From contig DASVDI010000006.1 of assembly GCA_036381175.1 (NCBI GenBank), forward strand, positions 159,424-223,423: DNA of 64,000 bases, given 5' to 3'. The position numbers and the translations under genes were made by a program. The DNA comes from JAJUFS01 sp036381175 (lineage in GTDB: Bacteria; Pseudomonadota; Gammaproteobacteria; Natronospirales; JAJUFS01). The notes beneath the pieces were generated by a model, which was given only the letters and a program-made list of their open reading frames with translations, made no database searches and had not been told where the DNA came from. Position 1 is the first letter of the stretch, and the number at the start of each line of letters is the position of its first letter. Positions 17,947 through 27,424 of this stretch are shown piece after piece.

Positions 17947-19077
17947 ATGCACGACAAACCGCAGCTGGAAACACTCGCCGTGCACGCCGGTCATGAACCG
18001 GAACCCGGCGACCACGGTCTCGCGCCGGCGTTCAAGCCTTCAACCACTTTCCTGCGCGACGCCGACGGCGGCTTTGCCGCCGGCCACCAGTATTCGCGCG
18101 CATCAAACCCGACACGCGCGCGACTTGAAGGCGCGCTCGCCATGCTGGAAGGCGGCGGTGAAGCAATGTGCTTCAGCTCCGGCATGGCAGCGATCAATGC
18201 GGTGTTTGCGGACCTCAAACCTGGTGATCACGCGATTGTCAGCGGCGATGCGTATCACGGCGCGATTCGTTTCATCGACGACTGGCTGAAGCCGCGCGGT
18301 ATCGACGTGAGCTATTGCGACACCTCGGACGTTGGCAATATCAAAAAACATATCCTGCCCGAGACGCGGTTGCTGTGGCTGGAATCGCCGTCCAATCCCG
18401 AACTCAAGATCACCGATCTCGCCGCCGTCTCGCAGTTGGCGCGAGAGCACAAAATCCTGACGGCCTGCGATGCCACGCTTGCAACGCCAGCGCTGCAACA
18501 GACGCTGGATCACGGCATCGACATCGTCATGCACAGCAGCACGAAATATCTTGGCGGCCACAGCGATTTGCTGGGCGGCGTGCTTGCGACGCGCAATGCT
18601 GAGATCGCCGCGCGGTTGCGCGCCTGGCAGATCGATGGTGGCGGCGTGCCATCCGCGTTCGACTGCTGGCTGCTGCTTCGCAGCCTCGCGACGTTGCCGC
18701 TGCGCGTTCGCCAGCACAGCGAATCCGCGCATCGCATTGCAAAATGGCTGAATGAACAAACAGGCGTGGAAAAGGTCTTTTATCCAGGACTTGTGACGCA
18801 TCCGGGCCACGAGATCGCGAAACGCCAGATGCGGAATTTCGGCGGCATGGTGTCGTTCCTGTTTCGCGGCAACGAAGATGAAACGCGCGCGCTGGCATCG
18901 CGTACGAAAATTTTTCAGCAGGCGACCAGCCTTGGCGGTGTTGAAAGCCTGATCGAACACCGCGCCTCGGTTGAAGGCGCGCAGCGCCGGTCAGCGGATA
19001 ACCTGTTGCGGCTGTCGGTCGGCATCGAACACGCCGACGACCTGATCGCGGATCTCGCGCAGGCATTGAACACGTAG
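17947..19077 (+). CDS. PLP-dependent trans-sulfuration enzyme (cystathionine gamma-synthase/lyase family)
   Basis: Starting at ATG 17947 it has 376 residues; an in-frame ATG at 17932 is the alternative. Family motifs are QYSRASNPTRARLE (tetramer partner PLP contacts), FSSGMAAINAVF, SGDAYHGAIRF, the PLP lysine in HSSTKYLGGHSDLLGG, and the terminal substrate-binding region SLGGVESLIEHRAS. The enzyme could be a cystathionine synthase, cystathionine lyase or methionine gamma-lyase; sequence alone does not decide. A cysteine synthase gene lies ~24 kb away. Confidence 0.9.
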   Translation: MHDKPQLETLAVHAGHEPEPGDHGLAPAFKPSTTFLRDADGGFAAGHQYSRASNPTRARLEGALAMLEGGGEAMCFSSGMAAINAVFADLKPGDHAIVSGDAYHGAIRFIDDWLKPRGIDVSYCDTSDVGNIKKHILPETRLLWLESPSNPELKITDLAAVSQLAREHKILTACDATLATPALQQTLDHGIDIVMHSSTKYLGGHSDLLGGVLATRNAEIAARLRAWQIDGGGVPSAFDCWLLLRSLATLPLRVRQHSESAHRIAKWLNEQTGVEKVFYPGLVTHPGHEIAKRQMRNFGGMVSFLFRGNEDETRALASRTKIFQQATSLGGVESLIEHRASVEGAQRRSADNLLRLSVGIEHADDLIADLAQALNT

Positions 19078-19112
19078 ATAAAAAAACAGTACGGGACTCC
19101 AGAGGAGAAATC

Positions 19113-21581
19113 ATGTTCCTGAAACGACACTTGCGCAGCCTTTCGCTGCTGCCGGCGCTACTCGCGGGATTGTTGCTGGGCGTTGCAAACGCCGACAATT
19201 CCATGACCGAAGACGGATTGAGCCTGAAGCTCATCATGCAGAGCCCGGACTGGCTCGGCAATCCGCCGGTGAACGCCTACTGGGGCCTCGACGGCGAAAC
19301 GATTTACTACTCGCAAAAGCGCGAAGGCGAAAGTTTCTACGATCAGTACACGCTCGATCCTGAAACGGGCGAATCGACACTGATCGATGGCGCGGCACTT
19401 GCCGACGTGCCCGGCCCGTTCGGCCAGTACAGCCGCGATTTCACGCGGCGCGTTTACCTGAAGGATGGCGACATCTTCCTTGCCAATCTCGAAACGAACG
19501 ACACGCGCCAGATCACGCGCACCGCGGCGAGTGAAGCGTCACCGTTTTTCATGGCTGATGATCGCCGCATCGCCTGGCGCGACGGTTACACGTTTTTTGT
19601 TTTCGATCCGGCCAGTGGTCTCACTGCCCAGGTCGTGGAACTGAAAACCGAAGATCATCCCGCCGCGGAAGAACACGGCTTCGATTATCTCGAAGACCAG
19701 CAGATGCGACTGTTCAGCACGCTGCGCGAAGAAAACCGCAAGGAAGCAACGGAACGCCGGCACGAGCGCGAGCTTGCCGTGAACGATCCGACGCAACTGG
19801 ATCCGCCGATCTATTTAGGCAACGACGTTGAAATTCGCGACGTGAGCCTTTCACCTGCCGGGCGTTACCTGCTGGTCGTCACCGTGCCCGCGCAGTACGA
19901 GAACGGCAACAACGACAGCATGCCGAGCTACGTCACCGAAAGCGGTTACGTCGAGAACGAAGAAGTCCGCACGCTGGTCGGACGCAATCCGCCCGCACCG
20001 CAATCGTTGCACCTCGTCGATCTCGAGAACGGCACGGTCTCAAAACTCGCAACGAACGAACTGCCCGGCATCAAGGACGATCCGCTCGCCGCGTTGCGCG
20101 ACGATGCCATTGCGTATCACGTCGAAAACGGCGGCGCGCGTGACCAGGTCGAGGACGCGCTCGAAGCGCCGAAGGTGCGTGACGTGACGTTCGAAGGCAT
20201 CGAATGGACGCGCGACGGATCGAAAGTCGCGGTGCAGGCGCATTCCATCGACAACAAGGATCGCTGGATCGCAACGGTCAATTTCGATGACGTTGAACTT
20301 GAAAGCCAGGACCGCCTGCACGACGAGGCGTGGATCAACTGGTATTTCAACGAGTTCGGATGGCTGCCGGACAACAAGACGCTGTGGTTCCTTTCCGAGG
20401 AAAGCGGCTACTCGCATCTTTACGTGAAGGAGCCGGGTGAACGTGCGGATGCGCTGACGCACGGCAACTGGGAAGTTTCCAACCCGGTCATCAGCCGCAA
20501 TGGCAGCGCGATCTATTTTGTCGGCAACCGCAATCATCCTGGCGAACACCAGGTCTATCGTGTCGCCGTGAACGGCGGCGAGGTCGAACAACTGACCGAT
20601 GTCGGCGTCGAGCCGTTCAGCCGCCAGCGCGGCGGTGACTGGCTGAATCCGTTCATGCTCTCGCCGGATGAAACGCGCATCCTGTTCAAGCACGATGCAC
20701 CGACGCGGCCACCGGAACTGTTCGTCAAGAACATCGGCAGTGATGATGCGCGCCAGCTCACGGAAACTGTCACTGAAGAATTTCTTTCCTACGACTGGAT
20801 CGCGCCCGAAATCGTCGAAGTGCCGTCATCGCACGTGGACCGCCCGATCTACACACGCGTGTACACGCCGAAAGACTACGATCCGTCGAAGATGTATCCC
20901 GGCGTGGTGTTCGTGCACGGCGCGGGCTACCTGCATAACGTGCACAAGGGCTGGTCGAGTTATTTCCGCGAGTTCATGTTCAACAACCTGCTGACGCGCC
21001 ACGGTTATGTCGTCATCGACATGGATTACCGCGCATCTGCCGGTTACGGCCGCGACTGGCGCACGGCCATTTATCGCCAGATGGGTTACCCGGAACTGGA
21101 AGACATTCTCGACGGCATCGAGTGGATGGTTGAAAACCGCAACGTCGATCCCGAACGCATCGGCATCTACGGCGGTTCCTACGGCGGCTTCATGACGTTC
21201 ATGGCGTTGTTCCGCGCGCCGGATGCTTTCGCTGCCGGTGCCGCGTTGCGCCCGGTGACCGACTGGATGCATTACAACCACGGCTACACGTCGAACATCC
21301 TCAACACGCCGCTGGTTGATCCGATGGCCTACGAGAAATCATCGCCGATTGAATACGCAGCGAACTACGAAAACGTGCCGCTGCTGATCGCGCATGGCAT
21401 GCAGGATGACAACGTGTTCTTCAAGGATTCCGTGCGCCTCGTGCAGCGTCTCATCGAACTCGAAAAGGAAAACTTCGAGATTGCACCCTACCCGCTGGAT
21501 CCGCACGGCTTCGTGCATCCGGCGTCATGGCTGGACGAATACCGGAGAATCTTCAAGCTGTTCGAGGAAGAATTGAAATAG
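19113..21581 (+). CDS. S9-family (DPP-like) secreted serine peptidase
   Basis: The ATG at 19113 follows GAGGAGAAATC and gives 822 residues. It has a signal peptide (cut near ANA-DN, residue ~28), an N-terminal beta-propeller (~35-560) and an alpha/beta-hydrolase domain. The catalytic triad is visible: Ser689 in GGSYGG, Asp765 in HGMQDDN and His798 in DPHGF. It likely removes dipeptides, often with proline, in the periplasm. The Gly in place of Trp before Ser (GGS rather than GWS) differs from classic DPP4. The gene follows the PLP enzyme by 35 nt and ends at a shared terminator. Confidence 0.92.
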   Translation: MFLKRHLRSLSLLPALLAGLLLGVANADNSMTEDGLSLKLIMQSPDWLGNPPVNAYWGLDGETIYYSQKREGESFYDQYTLDPETGESTLIDGAALADVPGPFGQYSRDFTRRVYLKDGDIFLANLETNDTRQITRTAASEASPFFMADDRRIAWRDGYTFFVFDPASGLTAQVVELKTEDHPAAEEHGFDYLEDQQMRLFSTLREENRKEATERRHERELAVNDPTQLDPPIYLGNDVEIRDVSLSPAGRYLLVVTVPAQYENGNNDSMPSYVTESGYVENEEVRTLVGRNPPAPQSLHLVDLENGTVSKLATNELPGIKDDPLAALRDDAIAYHVENGGARDQVEDALEAPKVRDVTFEGIEWTRDGSKVAVQAHSIDNKDRWIATVNFDDVELESQDRLHDEAWINWYFNEFGWLPDNKTLWFLSEESGYSHLYVKEPGERADALTHGNWEVSNPVISRNGSAIYFVGNRNHPGEHQVYRVAVNGGEVEQLTDVGVEPFSRQRGGDWLNPFMLSPDETRILFKHDAPTRPPELFVKNIGSDDARQLTETVTEEFLSYDWIAPEIVEVPSSHVDRPIYTRVYTPKDYDPSKMYPGVVFVHGAGYLHNVHKGWSSYFREFMFNNLLTRHGYVVIDMDYRASAGYGRDWRTAIYRQMGYPELEDILDGIEWMVENRNVDPERIGIYGGSYGGFMTFMALFRAPDAFAAGAALRPVTDWMHYNHGYTSNILNTPLVDPMAYEKSSPIEYAANYENVPLLIAHGMQDDNVFFKDSVRLVQRLIELEKENFEIAPYPLDPHGFVHPASWLDEYRRIFKLFEEELK

Positions 21582-21618
21582 ATCGAAGTCATGTGGGAGC
21601 GGCATCCTGCCGCGAAAA

Positions 21619-21652
21619 GAAAAACCCCGCCGAATGGCGGGATTTTTCTTTT
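21619..21652. terminator. Bidirectional terminator
   Basis: CCCGCC-gaat-GGCGGG is flanked by A-rich sequence on the left and T-rich sequence on the right. It serves the S9 peptidase on the plus strand and hicA on the minus strand, and touches the hicA stop. Confidence 0.85.
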
Positions 21653-21842
21653 ACTCGCCAGACTGTGGAACTTCCAGGTCCCTGCATATTTTGCGTGCGA
21701 GAAACTCATTGATCTCGCGGTGTCGTGGCAGCGTGGAAATCTTGCGAGTCACGGGATTCACGTAAACGGAATGCCTGCTGCCTTCTCTCAACAATCGGCA
21801 TCCGTGCGCTTCCAGGTGACGCACCAAATCGAGCCGCTTCAT
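21651..21842 (-). CDS. hicA: HicA-type mRNA interferase toxin
   Basis: A 63-residue basic protein of the YcfA/HicA dsRBD-like family. The catalytic His lies in GSRHSVYVN (residues 21-29), and the early MKRLDLVRHLEAHGCRLLREG is typical. It would cut mRNA. Its start overlaps the end of the hicB-like gene by 4 nt (ATGA), so translation is coupled. The antitoxin comes first, the reverse of the E. coli hicAB order. Confidence 0.88.
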   Translation of the reverse strand: MKRLDLVRHLEAHGCRLLREGSRHSVYVNPVTRKISTLPRHREINEFLARKICRDLEVPQSGE

Positions 21843-22063
21843 GCAGCAGAAATTTTCATCGACTCCCGGATCACGTCCACTCCTGCCAGATCTTCCTCGG
21901 CAAGAGCACGATTGCTTTCCAGCACGAGTTGAACGGCATCCTCAAGGCTTGTGCGTGCTTCCTCCAGGGTGGCAGCCTGTGTGTTTGCACCGGGAAGCTC
22001 CTCGACGAAAGCGATGTAGCCTTCGGGAACCTTCTGAAACACGGCGGTGAGCTGGATATTCAT
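21839..22063 (-). CDS. hicB: HicB-type antitoxin
   Basis: The ATG at 22063 follows GGAGAG and gives 74 residues; a longer in-frame start at 22108 is less likely. The protein has the partial RNase-H-like HicB fold: VPEGYIAFVEELPGANTQAATLEEA. No clear C-terminal DNA-binding domain is present, since the chain ends after ~74 residues. It should neutralise the overlapping HicA toxin. Confidence 0.85.
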   Translation of the reverse strand: MNIQLTAVFQKVPEGYIAFVEELPGANTQAATLEEARTSLEDAVQLVLESNRALAEEDLAGVDVIRESMKISAA

Positions 22064-22122
22064 CGGATTTCTCTCCGCGTTTCGCTTGAGTACGACAGCC
22101 ATTTTCAATCCCTTGAAATTAT

Positions 22123-22136
22123 CGATTCACGAATCG
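22123..22136. promoter_or_regulatory. Candidate operator of hicBA
   Basis: A short palindrome, CGATTC-ac-GAATCG, lies ~60 nt upstream of hicB. On the minus strand it overlaps a weak promoter (TTGCAA, 16 nt, TACGAT). It could be the autoregulatory site. The evidence is only positional. Confidence 0.4.
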
Positions 22137-22194
22137 TAGCGAATCACCGGTCCTTTGCAAGACATTTTGCGCGTTGCGCTTCAGTTGCTTTGCA

Positions 22195-22971
22195 TTACGA
22201 CCGCAAGCCCACGCCACGATTCATCAGCCACAGGCACAGGCTGAACAGCACAACCGTGAACATGCCGATGATGGCGTAGGCAATACCGACACCGATGTCG
22301 GATTCGCCGAGGATGCCGAAACGGAATGCGTTCACCATGTAGAGAATCGGATTCAGCCGCGAGGCGTTTTCCCAGAATGCCGGCAGCATCTCGATGGAAT
22401 AGAACACGCCGCCAAGGTAGGTGAGTGGCGTGAGAATGAATGTCGGGACGATGGAAATGTCGTCGAACTTGCGCGAGAACACGGCGTTGATGAATCCGCC
22501 GAGCGAGAAAACAATTGCCGTCAGCAGCACGGTGCTGATGGTGATGAATGGATGCTTCACGTCGAGATCGGTAAAGAACAGCGCGACGATGGTGACAACA
22601 GCGCCGACGAGCAGGCCGCGCAATACGCCACCCATGACGTAACCCATCAGGATGTACTGGTTCGGCAGCGGCGAAACGAGCAGCTCTTCCACGTGCCGTC
22701 CGAACTTCGCACCGAAGAAACTCGATGCAACATTCGCATAGCTGTTGGTAATGATGGACATCATGATGAGGCCGGGCGCGATGTACGCCATGTAATCGTA
22801 TCCGCCCATCTCGCCGATGCGCCGGCCGATGAGGCTGCCGAAGATGATGAAATACAGCGTCATCGTGATCGCTGGCGGCACGATGGTCTGCACCCAGATG
22901 CGCAGCACGCGCGTGACTTCGCGATTGACGATGGTCTTGAAGCCGATGAGATTCTGTTTCAGTCGTGACAT
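22195..22971 (-). CDS. yadH: ABC-2 type transporter permease, YadH-like
   Basis: 258 residues with six membrane segments. The ABC-2 signature is seen in the TYLGGVFYSIEMLPAFW stretch near residue 180, before LNPILYMVNAFRFG. It pairs with the ATPase gene upstream (gap ~23 nt). The family exports an unknown substrate. Confidence 0.9.
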   Translation of the reverse strand: MSRLKQNLIGFKTIVNREVTRVLRIWVQTIVPPAITMTLYFIIFGSLIGRRIGEMGGYDYMAYIAPGLIMMSIITNSYANVASSFFGAKFGRHVEELLVSPLPNQYILMGYVMGGVLRGLLVGAVVTIVALFFTDLDVKHPFITISTVLLTAIVFSLGGFINAVFSRKFDDISIVPTFILTPLTYLGGVFYSIEMLPAFWENASRLNPILYMVNAFRFGILGESDIGVGIAYAIIGMFTVVLFSLCLWLMNRGVGLRS

Positions 22972-22994
22972 GTGCAGTTTTCTTCCCGATGCGT

Positions 22995-23927
22995 TCAGGA
23001 CGCTTTGGCCTGTCCATTCTGGTTTTCGACCAGCCGGACGAACAACTCTTCCAGCCGGTTCACCTTGTTGCGCATGGAAACGACATGCACGCCGCGCGCG
23101 GACAACAGCTCGAACAGCTCATTGATGCTCTGCTCCTTGTTGATCTCGACTTCGAGCGTGGTGTCATCAATGGGCGTGACGGCATAACCCGGAAAGGTCG
23201 GCAGCTCGGAGACGCGCTCGCGCAGGTCCAGCACAAAGGTTTCAACGTGCAGTTTTTCCAGCAGCGTTTTCATGCGCGTATTTTCAGCGATGCGGCCGTG
23301 ATTGATGATCGCGATGTTCCGGCAAAGGCTTTCTGCTTCTTCCAGGTAATGCGTCGTCAAAATGATCGTGGTGCCCGCGCGATTGATCTTCTTCAGGAAC
23401 GTCCACATGGAACGGCGGATCTCGATATCAACGCCCGCCGTCGGCTCATCGAGAATCAGCAGCTTCGGCTCATGCACCAGCGCGCGCGCGATCATCAAAC
23501 GGCGTTTCATGCCACCGGAAAGATTGCGTGACATTTCATCGCGCTTGTCCCAGAGCTGCAGTTCCTTCAGGTACTTCTCGGCGCGCTCGCCCGCAAGCTT
23601 TCGCGGAATGCCGTAGAAGCCCGCCTGGTTCACGACAATGTCGTAGACCTTCTCGAACTGGTTGAAATTGATTTCCTGCGGTACGAGACCGATGCAGGCT
23701 TTCGCCTCGTCGAAATGCGTATCGATGTTGTAACCGAAAACTTCGACCTCGCCCGCGGTCTTGTTCACCAGCGAGGTGACGATGCCGATGGACGTGGTCT
23801 TGCCCGCGCCGTTCGGCCCGAGCAGCGCGAAGAAATCGCCTTCCTCGACATCGAGATCGATGCCGCGCACGGCCTCGACGCCGCCGGCATAAACCTTGCG
23901 AAGATTGCGTATGGACAGTGCCTTCAT
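22995..23927 (-). CDS. yadG: ABC transporter ATP-binding protein, YadG-like
   Basis: The ATG at 23927 (MKALSIRNLRKVYAGG) gives 310 residues; upstream in-frame codons are unlikely to be used. Motifs are Walker A GPNGAGKTT, Q-loop VPQEINFN, signature LSGGMKRR, Walker B LLILDEPTAGVD and the H-loop in LTTHYLEEAE. A ~75-residue C-terminal extension is typical of YadG. It powers the YadH-like permease encoded next. Confidence 0.92.
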   Translation of the reverse strand: MKALSIRNLRKVYAGGVEAVRGIDLDVEEGDFFALLGPNGAGKTTSIGIVTSLVNKTAGEVEVFGYNIDTHFDEAKACIGLVPQEINFNQFEKVYDIVVNQAGFYGIPRKLAGERAEKYLKELQLWDKRDEMSRNLSGGMKRRLMIARALVHEPKLLILDEPTAGVDIEIRRSMWTFLKKINRAGTTIILTTHYLEEAESLCRNIAIINHGRIAENTRMKTLLEKLHVETFVLDLRERVSELPTFPGYAVTPIDDTTLEVEINKEQSINELFELLSARGVHVVSMRNKVNRLEELFVRLVENQNGQAKAS

Positions 23928-24070
23928 GACGAATCCGGGTCTTGCGGGAAGGGCGGACATGTTACCAGAGGTGTTGTCGCCGTTCTCCTACCGTGCTTTA
24001 CGAAATTTCGCACACGCCCGTCAGCGCATGCGCGGACGCTGCCAGGTTTCGCACGGCGTAGTCTTGGCAC

Positions 24071-24298
24071 ATGGCAGATCGTGACGAAAACACGAGCGAG
24101 CCGCCCGACGAGGCGGCGGTGCTCGCCGACATCCGCTACTACGAGGCACGCATCGCGGCGCTTGCGGAGGCGAACGATGTCCGCGAGATCGCATCCATGC
24201 AAGTCTGCCGCCTGTTGCTCAAGCAGCGCCGACAGCTTCTCGCGGCTATTCGCGACGGCGTGCCGGAGCGGTGGCCGGAATACGCGTCGGAAAAATAA
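24071..24298 (+). CDS. Small hypothetical protein, helical
   Basis: 75 residues, acidic at the start, then a long amphipathic helix (IRYYEARIAALAEANDVREI) and a basic segment (LLLKQRRQLL). No family was recognised. It is the only plus-strand gene between divergent units, and no good ribosome site is visible, so it is a moderate call. Confidence 0.5.
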   Translation: MADRDENTSEPPDEAAVLADIRYYEARIAALAEANDVREIASMQVCRLLLKQRRQLLAAIRDGVPERWPEYASEK

Positions 24299-24307
24299 CA
24301 GGCTGCG

Positions 24308-25786
24308 TCACGAAATCGCCTTGCCCGGCTTCGCCTCTGTGAAATCTTCCGAATCGTGCCGCCGCGTCAGACGGTACGTGCCTTCATGCACCACGCGATG
24401 CAGTTCGATATCCACGACCGTGGTCTGGTGCGGTACGACCAGCGATCGCAGAAATTCCCGCGACACCGGCAGCCTGCCGGCCAGGTAATGCACGAAACCG
24501 TCGGCGGGATACGGCTGGATGCAAAGGCCAAGACCTTCCGCCGCGGGCAGCGCGCCACGCAGCACCTCGCCCTCGTGGACAAGCGGATCGTCGCCGAGCA
24601 TGCGCGCCGCATTGAGATAGTAAGTGAGCGTTGCGGGATCGCGGCGGTTCTGTTGCCGGTCAACGAAAAAGCCCGGCGGCAGCCGGTCCGGATCATCGCC
24701 ATCCGCACTCAGCAGCAACTCGAAATCCTTGACCGCATAGCCTTCCTGGTCGCGCACGCGAAAAATGACCTGGCTGCACGGGTCCTTGATGCGCTTGCGA
24801 TCGAACGGCCCCGGCAGGTTTCGCACGTCGACGCGCTGCCTCGCGAGCACGACGGCGCTGGTGTTCTCGAACACGTCACGCAGCGTGCGGTAATCACGCG
24901 CGGTCTTCACGTGCAGGCAATCGAGCAAGGCCATGACGGTCGGATGTTCGTCGTCACGATTGCGAATGCTGCGCAGGATGCCGCAGTCATCACCCGAGTG
25001 CGCCATGCCGGGCAGGATCGCCAGTGGTACATCTTTCAGAACACTTTCGTTCGCGACAGCGAGCGACAACTCTTTCGGCTTGCGCGCGGGCGGTGCTGCC
25101 TGGCGCAGCGTGACGTGCCGAAAATTCAGGTTTGCGCAGGCAACGCGCACGACGCCATCGGAATCAAGCTCACCCGTGTAGGAATTGAGATGATCGTAAA
25201 GACTGTGATCGATGCTCGCGCCGGTAAGCACGAAACTGAAAATGCCCTGCTTCACAAGACGCGGCGCAGTTTTCATCCATTCGATATTCAGCGCAAGACT
25301 TTCGGGACTGCCGAGTTCGAGCCAGTCGAGCACGCCAAGGCCGGGCTCGACGCCGTTGAACCAGGTCTTCAGGCGCGCGAGCCGCGAGCGCCCGAGTTGC
25401 GCAAGCGGTGAGCCGAAGTTCGCGGGCGCGAGCATGACGAGATGACTGATCGGCGCGCGCTTGCGCCTGTTGACGTAAAAACGCTGCAGCCAGTCGCGCA
25501 CGACAGGACCGCCGGTGGAATGCGTGACGATGGCAACGGGACGCTGGCCGAGCGCGTCGCCAAGCTCACGCCGCAATGCCGCTTCGAAGGCGCGTGAAAT
25601 ATCCTCGAGCTGCACTTCGTTGTGAAAGCTGATGTATTTCGACAGCCACAGGTTGCGCACATCCAGCGCAAGTTCGGGATTGCGCTTCGCCTCGCGCCGA
25701 AGACGTGCCGGCAATTCGCCGTAGGTTTCCGTGTTGCGCACACTCCAGCCGTGCACGAGCACAACGATCATCCCCTCACCGCTCAT
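24308..25786 (-). CDS. Alpha/beta-hydrolase (lipase-like) with C-terminal extension
   Basis: The ATG at 25786 follows GGGGAAG and gives 492 residues. The N-terminal half is a lipase-type hydrolase: oxyanion segment LVHGWSV at residues 10-16 and nucleophile Ser90 in THSTGGPVV. No signal peptide is seen. The C-terminal ~200 residues (with IFRVRDQEGYAVKDFELLL) are not recognised and look beta-rich. It overlaps the upstream YdjM-like gene by 4 nt (ATGA), which ties it to a four-gene operon led by DUF3775 and TetR genes. The substrate is unknown. Confidence 0.8.
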   Translation of the reverse strand: MSGEGMIVVLVHGWSVRNTETYGELPARLRREAKRNPELALDVRNLWLSKYISFHNEVQLEDISRAFEAALRRELGDALGQRPVAIVTHSTGGPVVRDWLQRFYVNRRKRAPISHLVMLAPANFGSPLAQLGRSRLARLKTWFNGVEPGLGVLDWLELGSPESLALNIEWMKTAPRLVKQGIFSFVLTGASIDHSLYDHLNSYTGELDSDGVVRVACANLNFRHVTLRQAAPPARKPKELSLAVANESVLKDVPLAILPGMAHSGDDCGILRSIRNRDDEHPTVMALLDCLHVKTARDYRTLRDVFENTSAVVLARQRVDVRNLPGPFDRKRIKDPCSQVIFRVRDQEGYAVKDFELLLSADGDDPDRLPPGFFVDRQQNRRDPATLTYYLNAARMLGDDPLVHEGEVLRGALPAAEGLGLCIQPYPADGFVHYLAGRLPVSREFLRSLVVPHQTTVVDIELHRVVHEGTYRLTRRHDSEDFTEAKPGKAIS

Positions 25787-26817
25787 GATGCTTCCCCTTC
25801 TTTTTCTGCATCCATGCGCAAGCGCCATTCACCGTCCGTCGCGCGGCACATTGCATACTCGAAAGGCGCAGACATGGCGGGCAAGGTGAAGCGCAGATCC
25901 GTGAACCAGACGCAGACGTTGCGCGCATCGCCACGAATTCCGGTGACATACGGCAACAACGCAAACTCACGGAAACCTTCGAACGCTGGCGCATGCCACG
26001 CCGCCGTCGCGAGCGCGCGCAATTCCTTGTCTTGCGGCCAGCGTGGATAGACTTTCCAGTTCAACGCATCCGCAGGTTGATACGCGGAACGCAGGCGCAT
26101 GATGGAATTATCGTTTTCGTCTGCGGGTGCGCGCGGAACATCGTCGAGCAGGTTCACGTAGGCGCGATGATAATTTTCACCTTCGGCAATCACGAGTTTC
26201 CAGTTGAATGGCGACAGCGGTTGCGGAAACGCGATCACCGGCGCGTTGCTCGCACCGATCGATTCCGCGTACGCCGTGCCGATGCGCGTCGCTGACTGAT
26301 GCGCAAAAACCTGCAACACAAGCCAGGCGCACAACACAATCCCGGATGCGGTTGCGAATGCCGGCCTCGACCGCCACAGCGCCGCAACGAGTCCCGTCAG
26401 CAATATCAGCGTGAAGACCGGATCGATGATGAAAGTGATCGGAAACGCGAGTGGCGCATCGTAAATGGGCGTGAAAATGCGCGTGCCGTAGGAGGTGATG
26501 AGATCACCGAGTATGTGCGCGGCCAGTGCGGCGGCCGCAAGCGTTGCCATGTCGCGCCAGCGCGGGCCGTGAACGCGCGATGCAATCCAGCCCAGCAGCG
26601 CTGCCCAGAAAGGCAACAGGACAACGGAATGCGTGACGCCGCGATGCGCGTTGAGGTAGGTGAACGTATCCGTGAACAGCGCGATGGCGGCGTCAGTGTC
26701 CGGAAACGCCGCAAACAGCGCGCCCCATAAGGCACGCCGCCGCATTTCACGCGGATTTCCATTGCTGGTGGCCGCACCGATGACAGCGCCGCTGATGGCG
26801 TGAGTAATCGTATCCAT
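25783..26817 (-). CDS. YdjM-like membrane-bound metal-dependent hydrolase
   Basis: 344 residues. The N-terminus carries the DUF457/YdjM histidine motifs THAISGAVIGA (residues 5-15), FPDTDAAI, HRGVTHS and HILGDL, among four membrane segments. The C-terminal ~150 residues are soluble. The motifs suggest a metal-binding phospholipase-C-like hydrolase, but activity is unproven for the family. It follows a TetR gene by 2 nt and overlaps the lipase gene. Confidence 0.85.
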   Translation of the reverse strand: MDTITHAISGAVIGAATSNGNPREMRRRALWGALFAAFPDTDAAIALFTDTFTYLNAHRGVTHSVVLLPFWAALLGWIASRVHGPRWRDMATLAAAALAAHILGDLITSYGTRIFTPIYDAPLAFPITFIIDPVFTLILLTGLVAALWRSRPAFATASGIVLCAWLVLQVFAHQSATRIGTAYAESIGASNAPVIAFPQPLSPFNWKLVIAEGENYHRAYVNLLDDVPRAPADENDNSIMRLRSAYQPADALNWKVYPRWPQDKELRALATAAWHAPAFEGFREFALLPYVTGIRGDARNVCVWFTDLRFTLPAMSAPFEYAMCRATDGEWRLRMDAEKEGEAS

Positions 26818-26819
26818 GC

Positions 26820-27419
26820 TTATCCTTTTCGTTCCGTGAAAATATCGTCGTTGCGCGGACCGATGTTCGCGCGAACGAGGTGCGCGGCCTGCAAGCCTTT
26901 GCGCAACACCTCGCGAGCGCGCGCTTCATCCTGCAACCATGTAATAAACACGGTGATGAACAGCGTCGTCAGCGCCGTTTCTTCCAGCGCGCGCCAGGCG
27001 AACGTTGCACGCAAGCCCGCGGCTTCGCGCAGCCATTGCACGGTTTTCGAAACGCGCAGCAGTGTCGGGATCTGGATGTGGAGATGACCGGGTTCGAGCC
27101 GAACCAGCAGCATTTCACGCACCGTGCGCCGGTGCGGTGCCAGCGTGCCGAGCCAGGCGAAGATGAGATGTTCGAGCCGTTCGGGAATGTTCATGCCACG
27201 CAGTGACACATCATCGGCGCTGATGAGCAGTGCGATATCGGCGCGATCCCAGAGCGCGTCGACCAGCGATTCCTTGTCGGCGAAATGCCGATGAATGTCA
27301 GCGAGTGAAACATCGAGTGCGGCGGCGACATCGGCGAGGCGCACCGTTTCCCAGTGCCGATGCTCCGCGCATTCCAGCGCGGCATCGAGAATTTCATCCG
27401 CGGAAACGGCGCGGTTCAC
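26820..27419 (-). CDS. TetR-family transcriptional regulator
   Basis: 199 residues. An N-terminal TetR helix-turn-helix lies at ~8-55 (DEILDAALECAE..., then LADIHRHFADKESLVDALW). The C-terminal ligand domain is not recognised. It is encoded in the same minus-strand unit as the YdjM-like and lipase-like genes and probably regulates them. Confidence 0.88.
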   Translation of the reverse strand: MNRAVSADEILDAALECAEHRHWETVRLADVAAALDVSLADIHRHFADKESLVDALWDRADIALLISADDVSLRGMNIPERLEHLIFAWLGTLAPHRRTVREMLLVRLEPGHLHIQIPTLLRVSKTVQWLREAAGLRATFAWRALEETALTTLFITVFITWLQDEARAREVLRKGLQAAHLVRANIGPRNDDIFTERKG

Positions 27420-27424
27420 AAGCG

